The position numbers and the translations under genes were made by a program. A DNA stretch of 64,000 nt. It comes from Rohdeia mirabilis. Lineage in GTDB: Bacteria > Planctomycetota > UBA1135 > GCA-002686595. Each line of letters begins with the position of its first letter. The stretch's first letter is position 1. Of the stretch, positions 17,589 through 27,374 are shown piece after piece. The stretch covers positions 248,001 to 312,000 of the forward strand of contig CP036290.1 in the NCBI GenBank assembly GCA_007750655.1. The letters are read 5' to 3'. A model generated the notes under the pieces. The model saw nothing but the letters and a program-made list of their open reading frames with translations, made no database searches and had not been told where the DNA came from.

Positions 17589-18818
17589 ATGATGATCCTG
17601 ATCGCCGAAACGAACTGGAACGCCCTCCTCGAGAACATTGCGCTGCGCACGACCAGCACGTGGATCGGCGTCGCTCTCGCCGCCTGGCTCGCCAACCTCG
17701 TGACGAAGAAGGTCATCGTCCGCGTGGTGCGCGCGGTGATCGAGCGCAGTCGGTTCAAGTGGGACGACGCGTTGGTCGAGCACCGCGTCTTCGAACGACT
17801 CTCGCACCTGGCGCCGGCGCTCGTCTTCCACCTCGCGGCCACGTTCTTCCTCACCGCCGAGAGCCAAGCGGGCTCCGCCGATCTCGTTCGGCGACTGGCG
17901 AGCGTCTGGATGATCCTGGCCGGAGCCAGTGCGGCGAGCGCCGCCGTCGACGCACTGGCGGGCTTCGCCCAGCAGAGTCCGTCGCTCCGCGACAAGCCGG
18001 TCCGCAGCTACGGGCAGGTCGTCAAGATCGTCCTCCTGCTCGCCGTCGGCATCCTCGTCGTGGCGACCTTGGCCGGCAAGTCACCCTGGGCGCTGTTGAC
18101 CGGACTGGGCGCGATGACCGCGATCCTGCTCCTGGTCTTCAAGGACACGATCCTGGGCTTCGTCGCCAGCGTGCAACTCGCCAGCAACGACATGCTGCGC
18201 ATCGGCGATTGGGTCGAAATGCCGAAGTTCGGCGCTGACGGCGACGTCGTCGACATCAGTCTGAACACGGTCAAGGTACAGAACTGGGACAAGACGATCT
18301 CGACGATCCCGACCTACAACTTCATCAGCGAGGGGGTCAAGAACTGGCGCGGCATGAGCGAGTCGGGCGGCCGCCGTATCAAGCGTTCGATCGCGCTGGA
18401 CATGACCAGCGTCGCCTTCTTGACGGAGGAGGACCTCGAGCGTCTGCGCCAGATCAAGTTCCTGACCGAGTACCTGGAGCGCAAGGCCGTGGAGGTGAAG
18501 GCTTGGAACAGCGAACGCGGCGTGGACGACTCGGTCCTCGTCAACGGCCGTCGCCTCACCAACCTCGGCACCTTCCGCGCCTACCTCGAGCTGTACCTGA
18601 AGGACCACCCGCACATCCGAGAGGACATGACGTTCCTCGTGCGCCAGCTCCCGCCAGCTCCCGCCGGGTCCCGAAGGCATCCCGATCGAGATCTACGTCT
18701 TCAGCGCGGAGCAACGTTGGGTGGAGTACGAGGGCATCGTCGGCGACATCTTCGACCACGTGCTCGCGGTGATCCCGGAGTTCGGGTTGCGTGCCTACCA
18801 GAGGCCGGGCGGCAGTGA
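17589..18818 (+). CDS. MscS-family mechanosensitive channel (YbdG-like) with C-terminal frameshift
   Basis: As sequenced, 409 aa. Several transmembrane helices (about 20-40, 75-95, 105-125, 140-180) lead into the MscS pore helix and beta domain (GAMTAILLLVFKDTILGFVASV, then IGDWVEMPKFGADGDVVDISL). The extended cytoplasmic domain resembles E. coli YbdG. The frame is normal to RQLPP near residue 355, where a 10-bp tandem duplication (18642-18661) shifts it, giving an arginine-rich tail that stops at 18818. Removing one repeat unit restores PGPEGIPIEIYVFSAEQRW and on to a stop at 18861, the expected C-terminus. The product is probably impaired or the gene recently inactivated, unless this is an assembly error. 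The ATG at 17589 was chosen; the open frame upstream lies antisense to the sulfatase. Confidence 0.85.
   Translation: MMILIAETNWNALLENIALRTTSTWIGVALAAWLANLVTKKVIVRVVRAVIERSRFKWDDALVEHRVFERLSHLAPALVFHLAATFFLTAESQAGSADLVRRLASVWMILAGASAASAAVDALAGFAQQSPSLRDKPVRSYGQVVKIVLLLAVGILVVATLAGKSPWALLTGLGAMTAILLLVFKDTILGFVASVQLASNDMLRIGDWVEMPKFGADGDVVDISLNTVKVQNWDKTISTIPTYNFISEGVKNWRGMSESGGRRIKRSIALDMTSVAFLTEEDLERLRQIKFLTEYLERKAVEVKAWNSERGVDDSVLVNGRRLTNLGTFRAYLELYLKDHPHIREDMTFLVRQLPPAPAGSRRHPDRDLRLQRGATLGGVRGHRRRHLRPRARGDPGVRVACLPEAGRQ
18642..18661 (+). repeat. 10-bp tandem duplication causing the MscS frameshift
   Basis: CGCCAGCTCC occurs twice in a row (18642-18651 and 18652-18661), followed by CGCCGGGTCC. 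A third, diverged unit suggests slippage in an already repetitive stretch. Ten bases is not a multiple of three, so the downstream frame is lost. Confidence 0.85.
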
Positions 18819-18951
18819 TATCGATGCTCTGGCCGCGGCCCTCGGCGTACGAGAGACCTAGACCTGTCCTTCAGAACACGAGCGTGGAGCGCTGTCGCGT
18901 GCTGAACGGCCGATCCCGCGACGACGCTCAACGCCATGCACCGCTCGAGCC

Positions 18952-19545
18952 GTGACCGAAGACCCCCTCGACCCCGAAACGATCGTGCGCGCCGCCGACG
19001 GAGACGACGCGGCACTCGGATCGCTGCTGCGCGCCGTCGAGCCACAGCTGCGTGCATCCATCACGGTGCAGCCCCTGTGGCGGCGCGACCTGGACGTGGA
19101 CGACGTGCTGCAGGTGGCCTACCTCGAGGCCTTCCTGCGGATCGGTTCCTTGCGTGAACGGACCCCTGCGGCCTTTCGCGCGTGGATGCGGCGACTCGTC
19201 GACTCGAACATCAAGGACGCGATCCGCGGCCTCGAGCGCGACAAGCGCCCGGACGCGCGCCGCCGCGTGACCCAGGGCGGGCAGGGGAGCTCGGCGCGCA
19301 CGCTGATCGGGCAGCTGGGCGGCCCGGGCTCGAGCGCCAGTACCGCCCTGTCCGACCGCGAGCAGATCGAACGCCTCCTGGCCGCCGTCGCGCGCCTGCC
19401 CGCGAGCTACCGGCAGGCGGTCGAACAGGTCGACCTGGCCGAGCGAGCCGTGGCCGACGTGGCGGCCGAGATGGGGCGCACTCCGGGAGCCGTCCACCTC
19501 CTGGTGCGGCGCGCCCACGACCGGCTGCGCGAACTCCTCGCCTAG
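18952..19545 (+). CDS. ECF-type sigma-70 family RNA polymerase sigma factor (sigma 1)
   Basis: 197 aa. Region 2 lies at about residues 25-95 (DVDDVLQVAYLEAFLRI, then FRAWMRRLVDSNIKDAIRGLERDKR) and region 4 at about 135-195 (RLPASYRQAVEQVDLAERAVADVAAEMGRTPGAVHLLVRRAHDRLREL, a helix-turn-helix). It matches the planctomycete-type ECF factors that are encoded next to Ser/Thr kinases. The GTG start at 18952 gives a 197-residue protein, exactly the length of its paralogue at 28967-29560. The kinase 2 gene starts 77 bp downstream, so the sigma factor may be controlled by phosphorylation; this is inference from context and no anti-sigma gene is present. Confidence 0.9.
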   Translation: MTEDPLDPETIVRAADGDDAALGSLLRAVEPQLRASITVQPLWRRDLDVDDVLQVAYLEAFLRIGSLRERTPAAFRAWMRRLVDSNIKDAIRGLERDKRPDARRRVTQGGQGSSARTLIGQLGGPGSSASTALSDREQIERLLAAVARLPASYRQAVEQVDLAERAVADVAAEMGRTPGAVHLLVRRAHDRLRELLA

Positions 19546-19622
19546 CCGCACCGATTTTTGGCGAGGTCGGTGTGCATCCCGCAGCGTGCCGGCGTCCACC
19601 CTGGTGACCCCCCCGACGCACC

Positions 19623-22600
19623 ATGACGCACGCAGATCACCCCGGTCCCGACTTGCCCGATTCCGCCGACGCCACGCGCCCCGGGTCGCCGGATCCCGTC
19701 CCGGCCCACTCCGCTGGAGAGCGCACGCACGAGCGCTCCGCCGACGACCTGGTCGCGGCCGCCCGCCGCGAAGTGGCCGCTTCCGAGCGCAGTTCCGCGG
19801 CACCGGCCGGTGAGTCCGCCGGCGACGTGATCGACCGCTACACGCTGCTCGAGCCGATCGGCGAGGGCGGGATGGGCACGGTGTGGCGCGCGTCGCAGAC
19901 CGAGCCGGTCAAACGCGAGGTGGCGCTCAAGGTCATCAAGCTCGGCATGGACACCCGCGAAGTCGTCGTGCGATTCGAGGCGGAGCGGCAGGCGCTCGCC
20001 CTGATGGACCACCCGGGCATCGCCAAGGTCATCGACGGCGGCGCGACGCGGAACGGGCGGCCGTACTTCGTGATGGAGCTGGTTCAGGGCTCGCCGATCA
20101 CGGACTTCTGCCGCGAGCACCAGCTCGGCCTGCGCGAGCGGTTGGAACTCTTCGGCAAGGTCTGCGAGGCGGTCCAGCACGCGCACCACAAGGGCGTGAT
20201 CCACCGCGACCTCAAGCCGTCGAACGTGCTGGTCGCGATGGGCGACAGCGGCCCGCAGCCGAAGGTGATCGACTTCGGCATCGCGAAGGCGACGAGCGCG
20301 GAACTGACGAACCAGACGATGTTCACGCAGGCGGGCCAGATCATCGGCACGCCGGAGTACATGGCGCCGGAACAGGCCGGCATGGACGGGTCCGACATCG
20401 ACACGCGCGCGGACGTGTACAGCCTGGGCGTGCTGATGTACGAGTTGCTGACGGGCACCAAGCCGTTCGACATGCGCGTGGCGCTACAAGTCGGCTACGA
20501 CGAGCTGATGCGTCAGATTCGCGAGGTGCCGCCGGCCAAGCCGTCGACGCGGGTCTCGGGGCTGAGCGTCGAAGAGGCCACGACCGCGATCCCGCGGCGC
20601 GTCAACGTCGAGACCCTGAGCCGACGCCTGCGCGGCGATCTCGACTGGGTCGTGATGAAGGCGATCGAGAAGGACCGCGCGCGCCGCTACGACACGCCGA
20701 CGGGCCTCGCGGACGACGTCGCGCGCTTCCTCGCGCGCGAGCCGGTCGAGGCGGCGCCGCCGAGCGCGACCTACCGCCTGCGCAAGTTCGTTCAACGCCG
20801 CAAGAAGTCGGTCGCCGCGGTCGGTGTCATCGCACTTCTGTTCGTCGGCGGCGCCGTTGGAACGGGCTACGGCCTCGTTCGCGCGCTCGACGAGAAGCGA
20901 CGCGCGGACATCTTGGCGGAAGAAGCGCGTGACGCGGCCGATGCGGAGTCGATCGCTCGTCGCGAAGCGCAGCAGAACGAGGAGCGGGCCGTGGCCGAAG
21001 CGAGACGCGCCAAGGTGATCAAGGACTTCGTCGTCGAGACGCTTGGCTCGGGCAGTGCGATGTCCGAACGGGGGAGCCAGGACAAGACGGTTCTCGAGGC
21101 GATGGAGGACGCGCTCGCGGACATCGAGACCGGGCGCTTCTCCGAGGACCCGTACTCGGAGGCCGAGTTGCTCGCGATCATCGCGCGGGTATTCTCCGAC
21201 AACGGTCGCAGGGTCGAGGCCGAGCCGCTGCTCGTGCGCGCTCTGGGGATGCAGCGAGAACTGTTCCCCGGTGACTCCGAAGCCACAGCGACGATGCTCA
21301 GCAACATGGGCAACATGCTGCGGGAGCTCGGCCGCCCGGCAGAAGCGGAGTCGTTCGCACGCGAGTCGATCTCCATGCAGCGCCGGGGCGATGCGCGTGG
21401 CCGCGCGCGTGCCATGTCGTTGAACCACCTCGCTGCAGCCCGGGGGGATCAGGGCTTCCGCGAGGAGGCCGCGACGATCTACCGCGAGGCGCTCGATCAA
21501 CTCGAGGCGGACGACGACCTTCCGAGCGAGGAGGACGCTCACGACCCAGGGGGGCGTGAACGTAGGCGATCGATCGAGATCGCGGTCACGCGACACAACC
21601 TGGCCATCGAACTGATGGGGTTGGAGCGCTTCGAGGAGGCCGAGGCTCTGGTCGCGCGGGCGCTCGAGGAGCTACGACGCGTCTCGGACGACGACGACCC
21701 ACGGACCGCGCTCTTCCTCGACACCTACGCCTCCACCCTCATCGCTCGCAGTGCGTTCGACGAGGCGATCGAGCACTACACCGCGTCGCTCGAGATGCGT
21801 CGCAGGCTCTACGAGGGCAGTCACCCGGAAACGGCGCTGTGCATCACGAACATCGCGAACCTCCACGCGATGCGTGGTCGGCCGAACGATGCAATGGGTC
21901 TGCACGTCGAAGCGCTCGCCATGTATCGCGAGATCTATCCCGACGGCCATCCCGATGTGGCCCGTGGCCTCCAGTTCGTCGCTTCGAATCACGCGGCGCG
22001 GGGCGAGAACGACGAAGTCGGGCCACTCATGGAGGAAGCGGTCGCGATGTACCGCGAACTCCTCGAAGGGCCCGACCTCCGACTCGCTCACGCTCTGGCG
22101 TTCCTGGCCAGCCAGCGAGAGGTCACCCGACGCTTCACGGAAGGGCACGAACTGCGGGCCGAGGCCCTCGCCATCTACGAGCGACTGCCCGACCTGGATG
22201 CCGAGGTCCTGCGCGACGCGCTCGAGAAGGCCGCTCGATCAGCGTGGATGGCGGGCCGGTCGAACTACGCGGCCGAGCGCTACCTCGATCTGCACGAGGA
22301 CTTGGCCCAGAGTGGTGCGGGAGGCTCGACGGCGTTGCAGGAGGCGGCACTCAACGTCGCCGTCAACCTGCGTGACGCGGGACGAGCCCGGGAAGCGCTC
22401 GCCTACCTCGACGAAGCGCTCGCACTGCGAGCCGATCCACGCTTCCCGGACGCGGTCCTCGACGCTCTCGAGCTGGACGTCCTGAGCCGCGCGGGCGTGC
22501 AGGACCGTGCTGCTGCGATCGTCGAGGCTCGACTGGAGTCGGCTCGCGCGACCCACCGCGAAGGATCGTTGCGCATGGTCGGAGAGCTCGAGGACCTTGC

Positions 22601-22967
22601 GACCGCTCTGCTCAACCTGGGCGATGCACGCGCAGCCGAGCCGCTCTTGCGCGAGGTCGCTGCGTTCTACGCCAAGCGTCGCCAGCCGTCGTGGGCCGCA
22701 CACGTCAATGCAGCCCGCCTGGGCGCCGCCTTGACCGATCTCGGCCAGCTCGACGAGGCCGAGGAGCTGTTGACCGCGGCACGATCCGGCCTGGCCGACT
22801 CGATCGCTTCGAAGGTGCCTCCACAACGCCTACCCTACTACGAGTGCCTCGAAGCGCTCGCGCGCCTCGCCGATGCGCGCGGCGACGACGCGGGCTTCGA
22901 GGAGTGGCGGGAGCTGCTCGCCACCACCCGTCCCTACTTCGACGAACTGCGACCCACGGACCGATGA
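19623..22967 (+). CDS. Membrane-anchored Ser/Thr protein kinase with TPR sensor domain (kinase 2)
   Basis: 1114 aa. An N-terminal tail of about 70 residues (including VAAARREVAASERSSAAPAG, also present in kinase 4) precedes a complete Hanks kinase domain: IGEGGMGTVW near 79, VALKVIK, HRDLKPSN near 194, VIDFGIAK and PEYMAPEQAG. A transmembrane helix lies at about 396-422, then a coiled coil and about 650 residues of TPR-like repeats. The kinase-coding DNA is nearly identical to that of the adjacent kinase 3, whereas the TPR part resembles kinase 1 (DKTVLEAMEDALADIETGRFS). It sits 77 bp downstream of sigma 1, and its TGA overlaps the ATG of kinase 3 (ATGA), so the three genes form one operon. 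Confidence 0.92.
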   Translation: MTHADHPGPDLPDSADATRPGSPDPVPAHSAGERTHERSADDLVAAARREVAASERSSAAPAGESAGDVIDRYTLLEPIGEGGMGTVWRASQTEPVKREVALKVIKLGMDTREVVVRFEAERQALALMDHPGIAKVIDGGATRNGRPYFVMELVQGSPITDFCREHQLGLRERLELFGKVCEAVQHAHHKGVIHRDLKPSNVLVAMGDSGPQPKVIDFGIAKATSAELTNQTMFTQAGQIIGTPEYMAPEQAGMDGSDIDTRADVYSLGVLMYELLTGTKPFDMRVALQVGYDELMRQIREVPPAKPSTRVSGLSVEEATTAIPRRVNVETLSRRLRGDLDWVVMKAIEKDRARRYDTPTGLADDVARFLAREPVEAAPPSATYRLRKFVQRRKKSVAAVGVIALLFVGGAVGTGYGLVRALDEKRRADILAEEARDAADAESIARREAQQNEERAVAEARRAKVIKDFVVETLGSGSAMSERGSQDKTVLEAMEDALADIETGRFSEDPYSEAELLAIIARVFSDNGRRVEAEPLLVRALGMQRELFPGDSEATATMLSNMGNMLRELGRPAEAESFARESISMQRRGDARGRARAMSLNHLAAARGDQGFREEAATIYREALDQLEADDDLPSEEDAHDPGGRERRRSIEIAVTRHNLAIELMGLERFEEAEALVARALEELRRVSDDDDPRTALFLDTYASTLIARSAFDEAIEHYTASLEMRRRLYEGSHPETALCITNIANLHAMRGRPNDAMGLHVEALAMYREIYPDGHPDVARGLQFVASNHAARGENDEVGPLMEEAVAMYRELLEGPDLRLAHALAFLASQREVTRRFTEGHELRAEALAIYERLPDLDAEVLRDALEKAARSAWMAGRSNYAAERYLDLHEDLAQSGAGGSTALQEAALNVAVNLRDAGRAREALAYLDEALALRADPRFPDAVLDALELDVLSRAGVQDRAAAIVEARLESARATHREGSLRMVGELEDLATALLNLGDARAAEPLLREVAAFYAKRRQPSWAAHVNAARLGAALTDLGQLDEAEELLTAARSGLADSIASKVPPQRLPYYECLEALARLADARGDDAGFEEWRELLATTRPYFDELRPTDR

Positions 22968-25900
22968 CACGCGACGACGATCCCGCGCGGGCTGCGCGCG
23001 ACGAAGCCGATGCTCCCGATGTCGCTCGCGTTCCCGTCGAAGCGGGCGTGGAGCTCGGCGAGGCCGCCGGCGCCGTGATCGACCGCTACACGCTGCTCGA
23101 GCCGATCGGCGAAGGCGGGATGGGCACGGTCTGGCGCGCGTCGCAGACCGAACCGGTCAAGCGCGAGGTGGCGCTCAAGGTCATCAAGCTGGGCATGGAC
23201 ACGCGCGAGGTCGTCGTGCGGTTCGAGGCCGAGCGTCAGGCGCTCGCGCTGATGGACCACCCGGGCATCGCCAAGGTCATCGACGGCGGCGCGACAGCGA
23301 GCGGCCGCCCGTACTTCGTGATGGAGCTCGTCCAGGGCGCGCCGATCACGGACTTCTGCCGCGAGCACCAGCTCGGCCTGCGCGCACGGTTGGAACTCTT
23401 CGGCAAGGTCTGCGAGGCGGTCCAGCACGCGCACCACAAGGGCGTGATCCACCGCGACCTCAAGCCGTCGAACGTGCTCGTCTCGATGGGCGACAACGGT
23501 CCGCAGCCGAAGGTCATCGACTTCGGCATCGCGAAGGCGACCAGCGCCGAGTTGACGAACCAGACGATGTTCACCCAGGCGGGCCAGATCATCGGCACGC
23601 CCGAGTACATGGCGCCCGAGCAAGCGGGCATGGACGGCGCCGACATCGACACGCGCGCCGACGTGTACAGCCTCGGCGTGCTGCTGTACGAGCTGCTGAC
23701 CGGAACCAAGCCGTTCGACATGCGTGTCGCACTGCAGACCGGCTACGACGAACTGCTGCGGCAGATCCGCGAGGTCGATCCGGCCAAGCCGTCGACGCGG
23801 GTCTCGAGTCTGAGCGCCGAGGAGGCCACGACCGCGATCACGCGGCGCGTCAACGTCGAGACGCTGAGCCGGCGCCTGCGCGGCGACCTCGACTGGGTCG
23901 TGATGAAGGCGATCGAGAAGGATCGCACGCGGCGCTACGACACGCCGACGGGCCTCGCGGACGACGTGGCGCGCTACCTGCGCCAGGAGCCGGTCACCGC
24001 GGCGCCGCCGAGCGCGACCTACCGCTTCAGGACCTTCGTCAAGCGGCGCCGCAAGACCGTGGCGGCCATCGCTACGATCGCAGTCGTGCTCGTCGGCGGC
24101 CTCGCGGGCACCGGCTACGGGCTCGTGGAGGCGCGGCGTGCGAACGACGAGCTCGCGGTCGCGAACGAGAGCCTCGAGGTCGCGATCGACGAGAAGCAGG
24201 ACGCGCTCCAGGTCGCACAGGACGAGCGCGAGGCCGCGGAACGCGAACTCGCGCGCGCGACGGAGTTCAAGTCGGTCGTCGCGGACCTCTTCCTCGGTGT
24301 CCAGCCGAGCACGGCGCTCGACAAGGACACCGAGCTGCTCGAGACCCTCCTTCGCTCGACCTCCGACCAGCTCCTGGCCGGCGGGATCGTGGACGAGTAC
24401 GTGGCCTCCGAGCTGAACCAGCTCCTGGGGACGACCTACAACGTGCTGTCCGTCTACGACCGCGCGGAGCGACACCTCGCGGAAGCGCTCGCGTTCGCGG
24501 AGCGTCGACACGCGCGCGACTCGATCGCCCTGGCCTGGGCCCGCGTCAACTGGGCGCAGCTGCTCACGACGCGGGGTGATCTCGATGCGGCCGTCGCTCT
24601 GTACGAGACCGTACTCGCCGATCTCCCCGAGCCGGTCCCGGGCCCGCTGGTCGATCCGATCCACCTCACCGTGCACCTCGACCTTTCCCACACGTACCTG
24701 GCCGGCGGATGGCACGAGGGCGCGCAACGGCATCTCGACGCCTACTTCGAACTGGTCGACGCCGGTGCGCCGACGGACGATGGGGACGAGTTCGACGCCA
24801 TGACCCGCCAGCTGATGGTGTACACGTCCGCCGGTGAGAACGCATTGGCGGTCGAGATGTTCGATGAAGTGCTCGAGCCCTGGGCAGGCGAGGTCGACGT
24901 GCCTTCGCCGCAGCGCGCCTACGCGCTCGGCGTCGTCGCCAAGGCCCATCGCGATCTGGGCGACATGGTTCGCGCGGAGGAGGCCTACCTGGAGCAGCTC
25001 GACATCTATGCGCGAACGCTCGCGCCCAACAACGCGGTCCACATGTCGGCGCGTAGCAACTACGCGGACTTCCTGAGCGTCGTCGGTCGGTCCGACGAGG
25101 CGCTGGCCATCCTCGAGGAGGTCGCGCCGCTGTCCGAGGCGACGCTCGGCACGGACCATCCCGACCACGTGCGTCTGCGCAGCAACCTCGGCCGCACGCT
25201 GACCCACGCCGGTCGGCCCGCAGAGGCCGTGCGCGTGCTCACCGATGTGGTCGACGGGTACACCCGCCTCGACGGTCCCGACGCGACGGCGACCATCGTC
25301 GCCCGAGGGAACCTGGCCATCGCGCTCTACGACCGCGGCGGCGAGGACCAGAGGGTGCGCGACGAGCTGACCGAGTTGATTCCGCTGTTCGATCGCGTCC
25401 TCGGCACCACCTCGGGGAACACGATCAATGCGCGGCTGGTCCTGGGCGATCTCTTGTGGGAGTCGGGTGATCAGGAGGCGGCGCTCGTCCCGCACCGCGC
25501 GGTGCTGGCGGCACGGCGCGAGTCGCTCGGCGACGACCATCCCGACACGATCAACACGCTGCATCGACTCGGCGATCGCTTGCTCGTGCTCAGTCGCTTC
25601 GACGACGCGATCGAGGCGTTCACCGAGGCTCGCGAGCGAGGTCTGCGCGTTCTGGGTTCCGAGCATCGCAGCGTGCTCGGCATCACCACGAACCTCGGTA
25701 TGTGTCTGACGTTCGTCGGACGTCCCGAGGACGCGGTCGAGCTGCTCGAGCCGAACGCGGAGACGAAGCTGCGTGTGCTCGGCATCGTCGATCCGTGGAC
25801 GCACAGTTGCTTCCGACAGCTCGCGAGCGCCCATGTGAGGGCCGGTGACGTCGACGCGGCCGACGCGGTCGCTCGTCGCTTGCTCGACCTGCAGTCGGAC

Positions 25901-26209
25901 TACCTGCTCGAGCACGCCGACGACTGGATGCAGCTCGTTTCCTTCGCCATGGCCTACCTCGATCCCGAGGTCGTGGCGGAGCTCGACCCCGCACGCGCCA
26001 CGGCGTTGATCGAGCGCGCGCTCGCCCACGGCGGTGACGACCACCCCGAGCCCTATGCGACGCTGGCCCACGCGCGCGCCGAGTTGGGCGACCTCGCGGG
26101 CGCCGTCGAGGCGGCCGAGACGGCGATCGAGCTGGCCGAGGAGCCCACGCAGGTCGAGGACTTGACGCAGCTCCTCGCGGCCTTCCGAGCCGCGCTGGAG
26201 AGCGATTGA
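22964..26209 (+). CDS. Membrane-anchored Ser/Thr protein kinase with TPR sensor domain (kinase 3)
   Basis: 1081 aa, started at the ATG overlapping the kinase 2 stop. The kinase domain (about residues 35-340) has IGEGGMGTVW, HRDLKPSN near 163, VIDFGIAK and PEYMAPEQAG. The transmembrane helix is at about 365-388, followed by a coiled coil (ANDELAVANESLEVAIDEKQ) and a long TPR array. Unlike kinase 2, the region after the helix begins ELARATEFKSVVADLFLGVQP and is related to that of kinases 4 and 5, so a kinase-2-like catalytic half is joined to a kinase-4-like sensor half. A 410-bp gap separates it from the next gene. Confidence 0.92.
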   Translation: MTRDDDPARAARDEADAPDVARVPVEAGVELGEAAGAVIDRYTLLEPIGEGGMGTVWRASQTEPVKREVALKVIKLGMDTREVVVRFEAERQALALMDHPGIAKVIDGGATASGRPYFVMELVQGAPITDFCREHQLGLRARLELFGKVCEAVQHAHHKGVIHRDLKPSNVLVSMGDNGPQPKVIDFGIAKATSAELTNQTMFTQAGQIIGTPEYMAPEQAGMDGADIDTRADVYSLGVLLYELLTGTKPFDMRVALQTGYDELLRQIREVDPAKPSTRVSSLSAEEATTAITRRVNVETLSRRLRGDLDWVVMKAIEKDRTRRYDTPTGLADDVARYLRQEPVTAAPPSATYRFRTFVKRRRKTVAAIATIAVVLVGGLAGTGYGLVEARRANDELAVANESLEVAIDEKQDALQVAQDEREAAERELARATEFKSVVADLFLGVQPSTALDKDTELLETLLRSTSDQLLAGGIVDEYVASELNQLLGTTYNVLSVYDRAERHLAEALAFAERRHARDSIALAWARVNWAQLLTTRGDLDAAVALYETVLADLPEPVPGPLVDPIHLTVHLDLSHTYLAGGWHEGAQRHLDAYFELVDAGAPTDDGDEFDAMTRQLMVYTSAGENALAVEMFDEVLEPWAGEVDVPSPQRAYALGVVAKAHRDLGDMVRAEEAYLEQLDIYARTLAPNNAVHMSARSNYADFLSVVGRSDEALAILEEVAPLSEATLGTDHPDHVRLRSNLGRTLTHAGRPAEAVRVLTDVVDGYTRLDGPDATATIVARGNLAIALYDRGGEDQRVRDELTELIPLFDRVLGTTSGNTINARLVLGDLLWESGDQEAALVPHRAVLAARRESLGDDHPDTINTLHRLGDRLLVLSRFDDAIEAFTEARERGLRVLGSEHRSVLGITTNLGMCLTFVGRPEDAVELLEPNAETKLRVLGIVDPWTHSCFRQLASAHVRAGDVDAADAVARRLLDLQSDYLLEHADDWMQLVSFAMAYLDPEVVAELDPARATALIERALAHGGDDHPEPYATLAHARAELGDLAGAVEAAETAIELAEEPTQVEDLTQLLAAFRAALESD

Positions 26210-26619
26210 TCACGACGGGGCCGCGAGCTTCGGCGCCGAACTCTTCGGGATTCGCCGCGCCGGGGCCGCGCTGCGTCGCCCACCTCCCCGGAGGCACCCC
26301 ACCATGACCGAAGACGGAGCAGGATGCCGAGGTCGCGCCGTCGGATCGCAACGGGAACGACGGCGGCGCCGGATCGAACTCTGACGCGGGGGCGGGTGGC
26401 GATTCGCGCGACGGCCGTTGAGTGCGGCGCGGGCCGGCACCCGGGCCCGCATTCGGTCGGTGCCGGTCGACGCGGTCGGTGACGCGCGCGCGGGTGGTCG
26501 CGATGCGCGCGAAGGACCCGGCCCGTGCGCTCTCGGGCGACCGCCGTCGGTGCGCTGCGAGTGGTCTCGGCGGTCGACTCGCCCGGTCGACTCGCCGATC
26601 GATCGCGGATCCCGCTAGG
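26210..26619. other. 410-bp interval with a possible remnant of a kinase gene start
   Basis: No complete gene. At 26290-26304 the sequence GGAGGCACC followed by ATG has the same bases and the same 14-nt spacing as the ribosome site and start of kinase 1 (6222-6236). The reading frame that follows is short and broken. One alternate frame (AEVAPSDRNGNDGGAGSNSD) has the Ala/Asp/Gly-rich flavour of kinase N-terminal tails. This may be the 5' stub of a lost kinase gene. Confidence 0.25.
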
Positions 26620-26631
26620 ATGCCGCGCCCC

Positions 26632-26982
26632 ATGACCGCGCGCATCGACCACACCTACCTCCGCCGCTTGCGACGACTCAGCTACGTCGAGGCCGTCTCG
26701 ACGCTGGTGCTGTTCTTCGTGGCGATGCCGCTCAAGTACCTCGCGGACATGCCGCTGGCCGTGACGGTCGTGGGCAGCATGCACGGCTTCCTGTTCGTGG
26801 CGCTCGTGATCGCGCTGGCGGTCGCGACCCTGCGCGTGCCGATCTCGCGCGGGCTCGCGCTGGGCGGCATGGTCGGCGCGGTCGTCCCGTTCGGACCGTT
26901 CGTCGTGGACCGGTGGCTCGAGCGGGTCGAGAACGGCGTCGGCGATGGCGGCGCGGAGCGGGTCGGCGAGAGCGCGAACTGA
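26632..26982 (+). CDS. DUF3817 integral membrane protein
   Basis: 116 aa. Three hydrophobic segments (YVEAVSTLVLFFVAMPLKY, VTVVGSMHGFLFVALVIALAVA, and RGLALGGMVGAVVPFGPFVVD) match the small DUF3817 family, including the characteristic SxHGxLFV motif and PFGPFxxD. The function of the family is unknown; it is often found near transporters or as an isolated inner-membrane protein. Two in-frame ATGs (26620 and 26632) are possible; the second gives MTARIDHTYLRRLRRLSYVE, a usual N-terminus. Confidence 0.85.
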   Translation: MTARIDHTYLRRLRRLSYVEAVSTLVLFFVAMPLKYLADMPLAVTVVGSMHGFLFVALVIALAVATLRVPISRGLALGGMVGAVVPFGPFVVDRWLERVENGVGDGGAERVGESAN

Positions 26983-27374
26983 GCGTCGAGCAAAGACCTC
27001 GGAGCCACCTGCGAATCTCGCGCAGGCAGCGTCGACGCGCTTTCGGTGCCGGCATTCGCCTCTCTGTTCGCGTCGCCGCTCTGCGCGTCAAAGGGCGCCA
27101 GAGCGCGTGAGCCGGACGGACACGCGCGCGGTGGCTCGGAGCGCAGTCGTCGAGCTTGTCCCGACACGTCTCGGCGTGCAGCGCGCTGCAGCGTGAAGCG
27201 AGCGTGGGGCCCATTGGTGCCCGAACCGACAGGACGCGAGGTTCGCCGCTATCCTGGCACTCTCGTCCAGGAACGCCTCTCTCGGTGTGGCTTTGGCCCT
27301 GACGGCCGTCACCACCCTGGCGTTCCGCCAAGACACTCTGGCAGCCGCCCACCGAAGCACCTCGCCCTCGACCC
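26983..27374. other. 392-bp interval without a recognisable gene
   Basis: Open frames here are arginine- and serine-rich shadows without motifs. The interval should hold the promoter of the hydrolase gene at 27375, but no clear promoter was recognised. Confidence 0.4.

Noticed and set aside
22934..26071. 1045-residue minus-strand open frame
   Set aside because: Antisense shadow of kinase 3: no motifs, His/Arg/Val-rich composition typical of the complementary frame.
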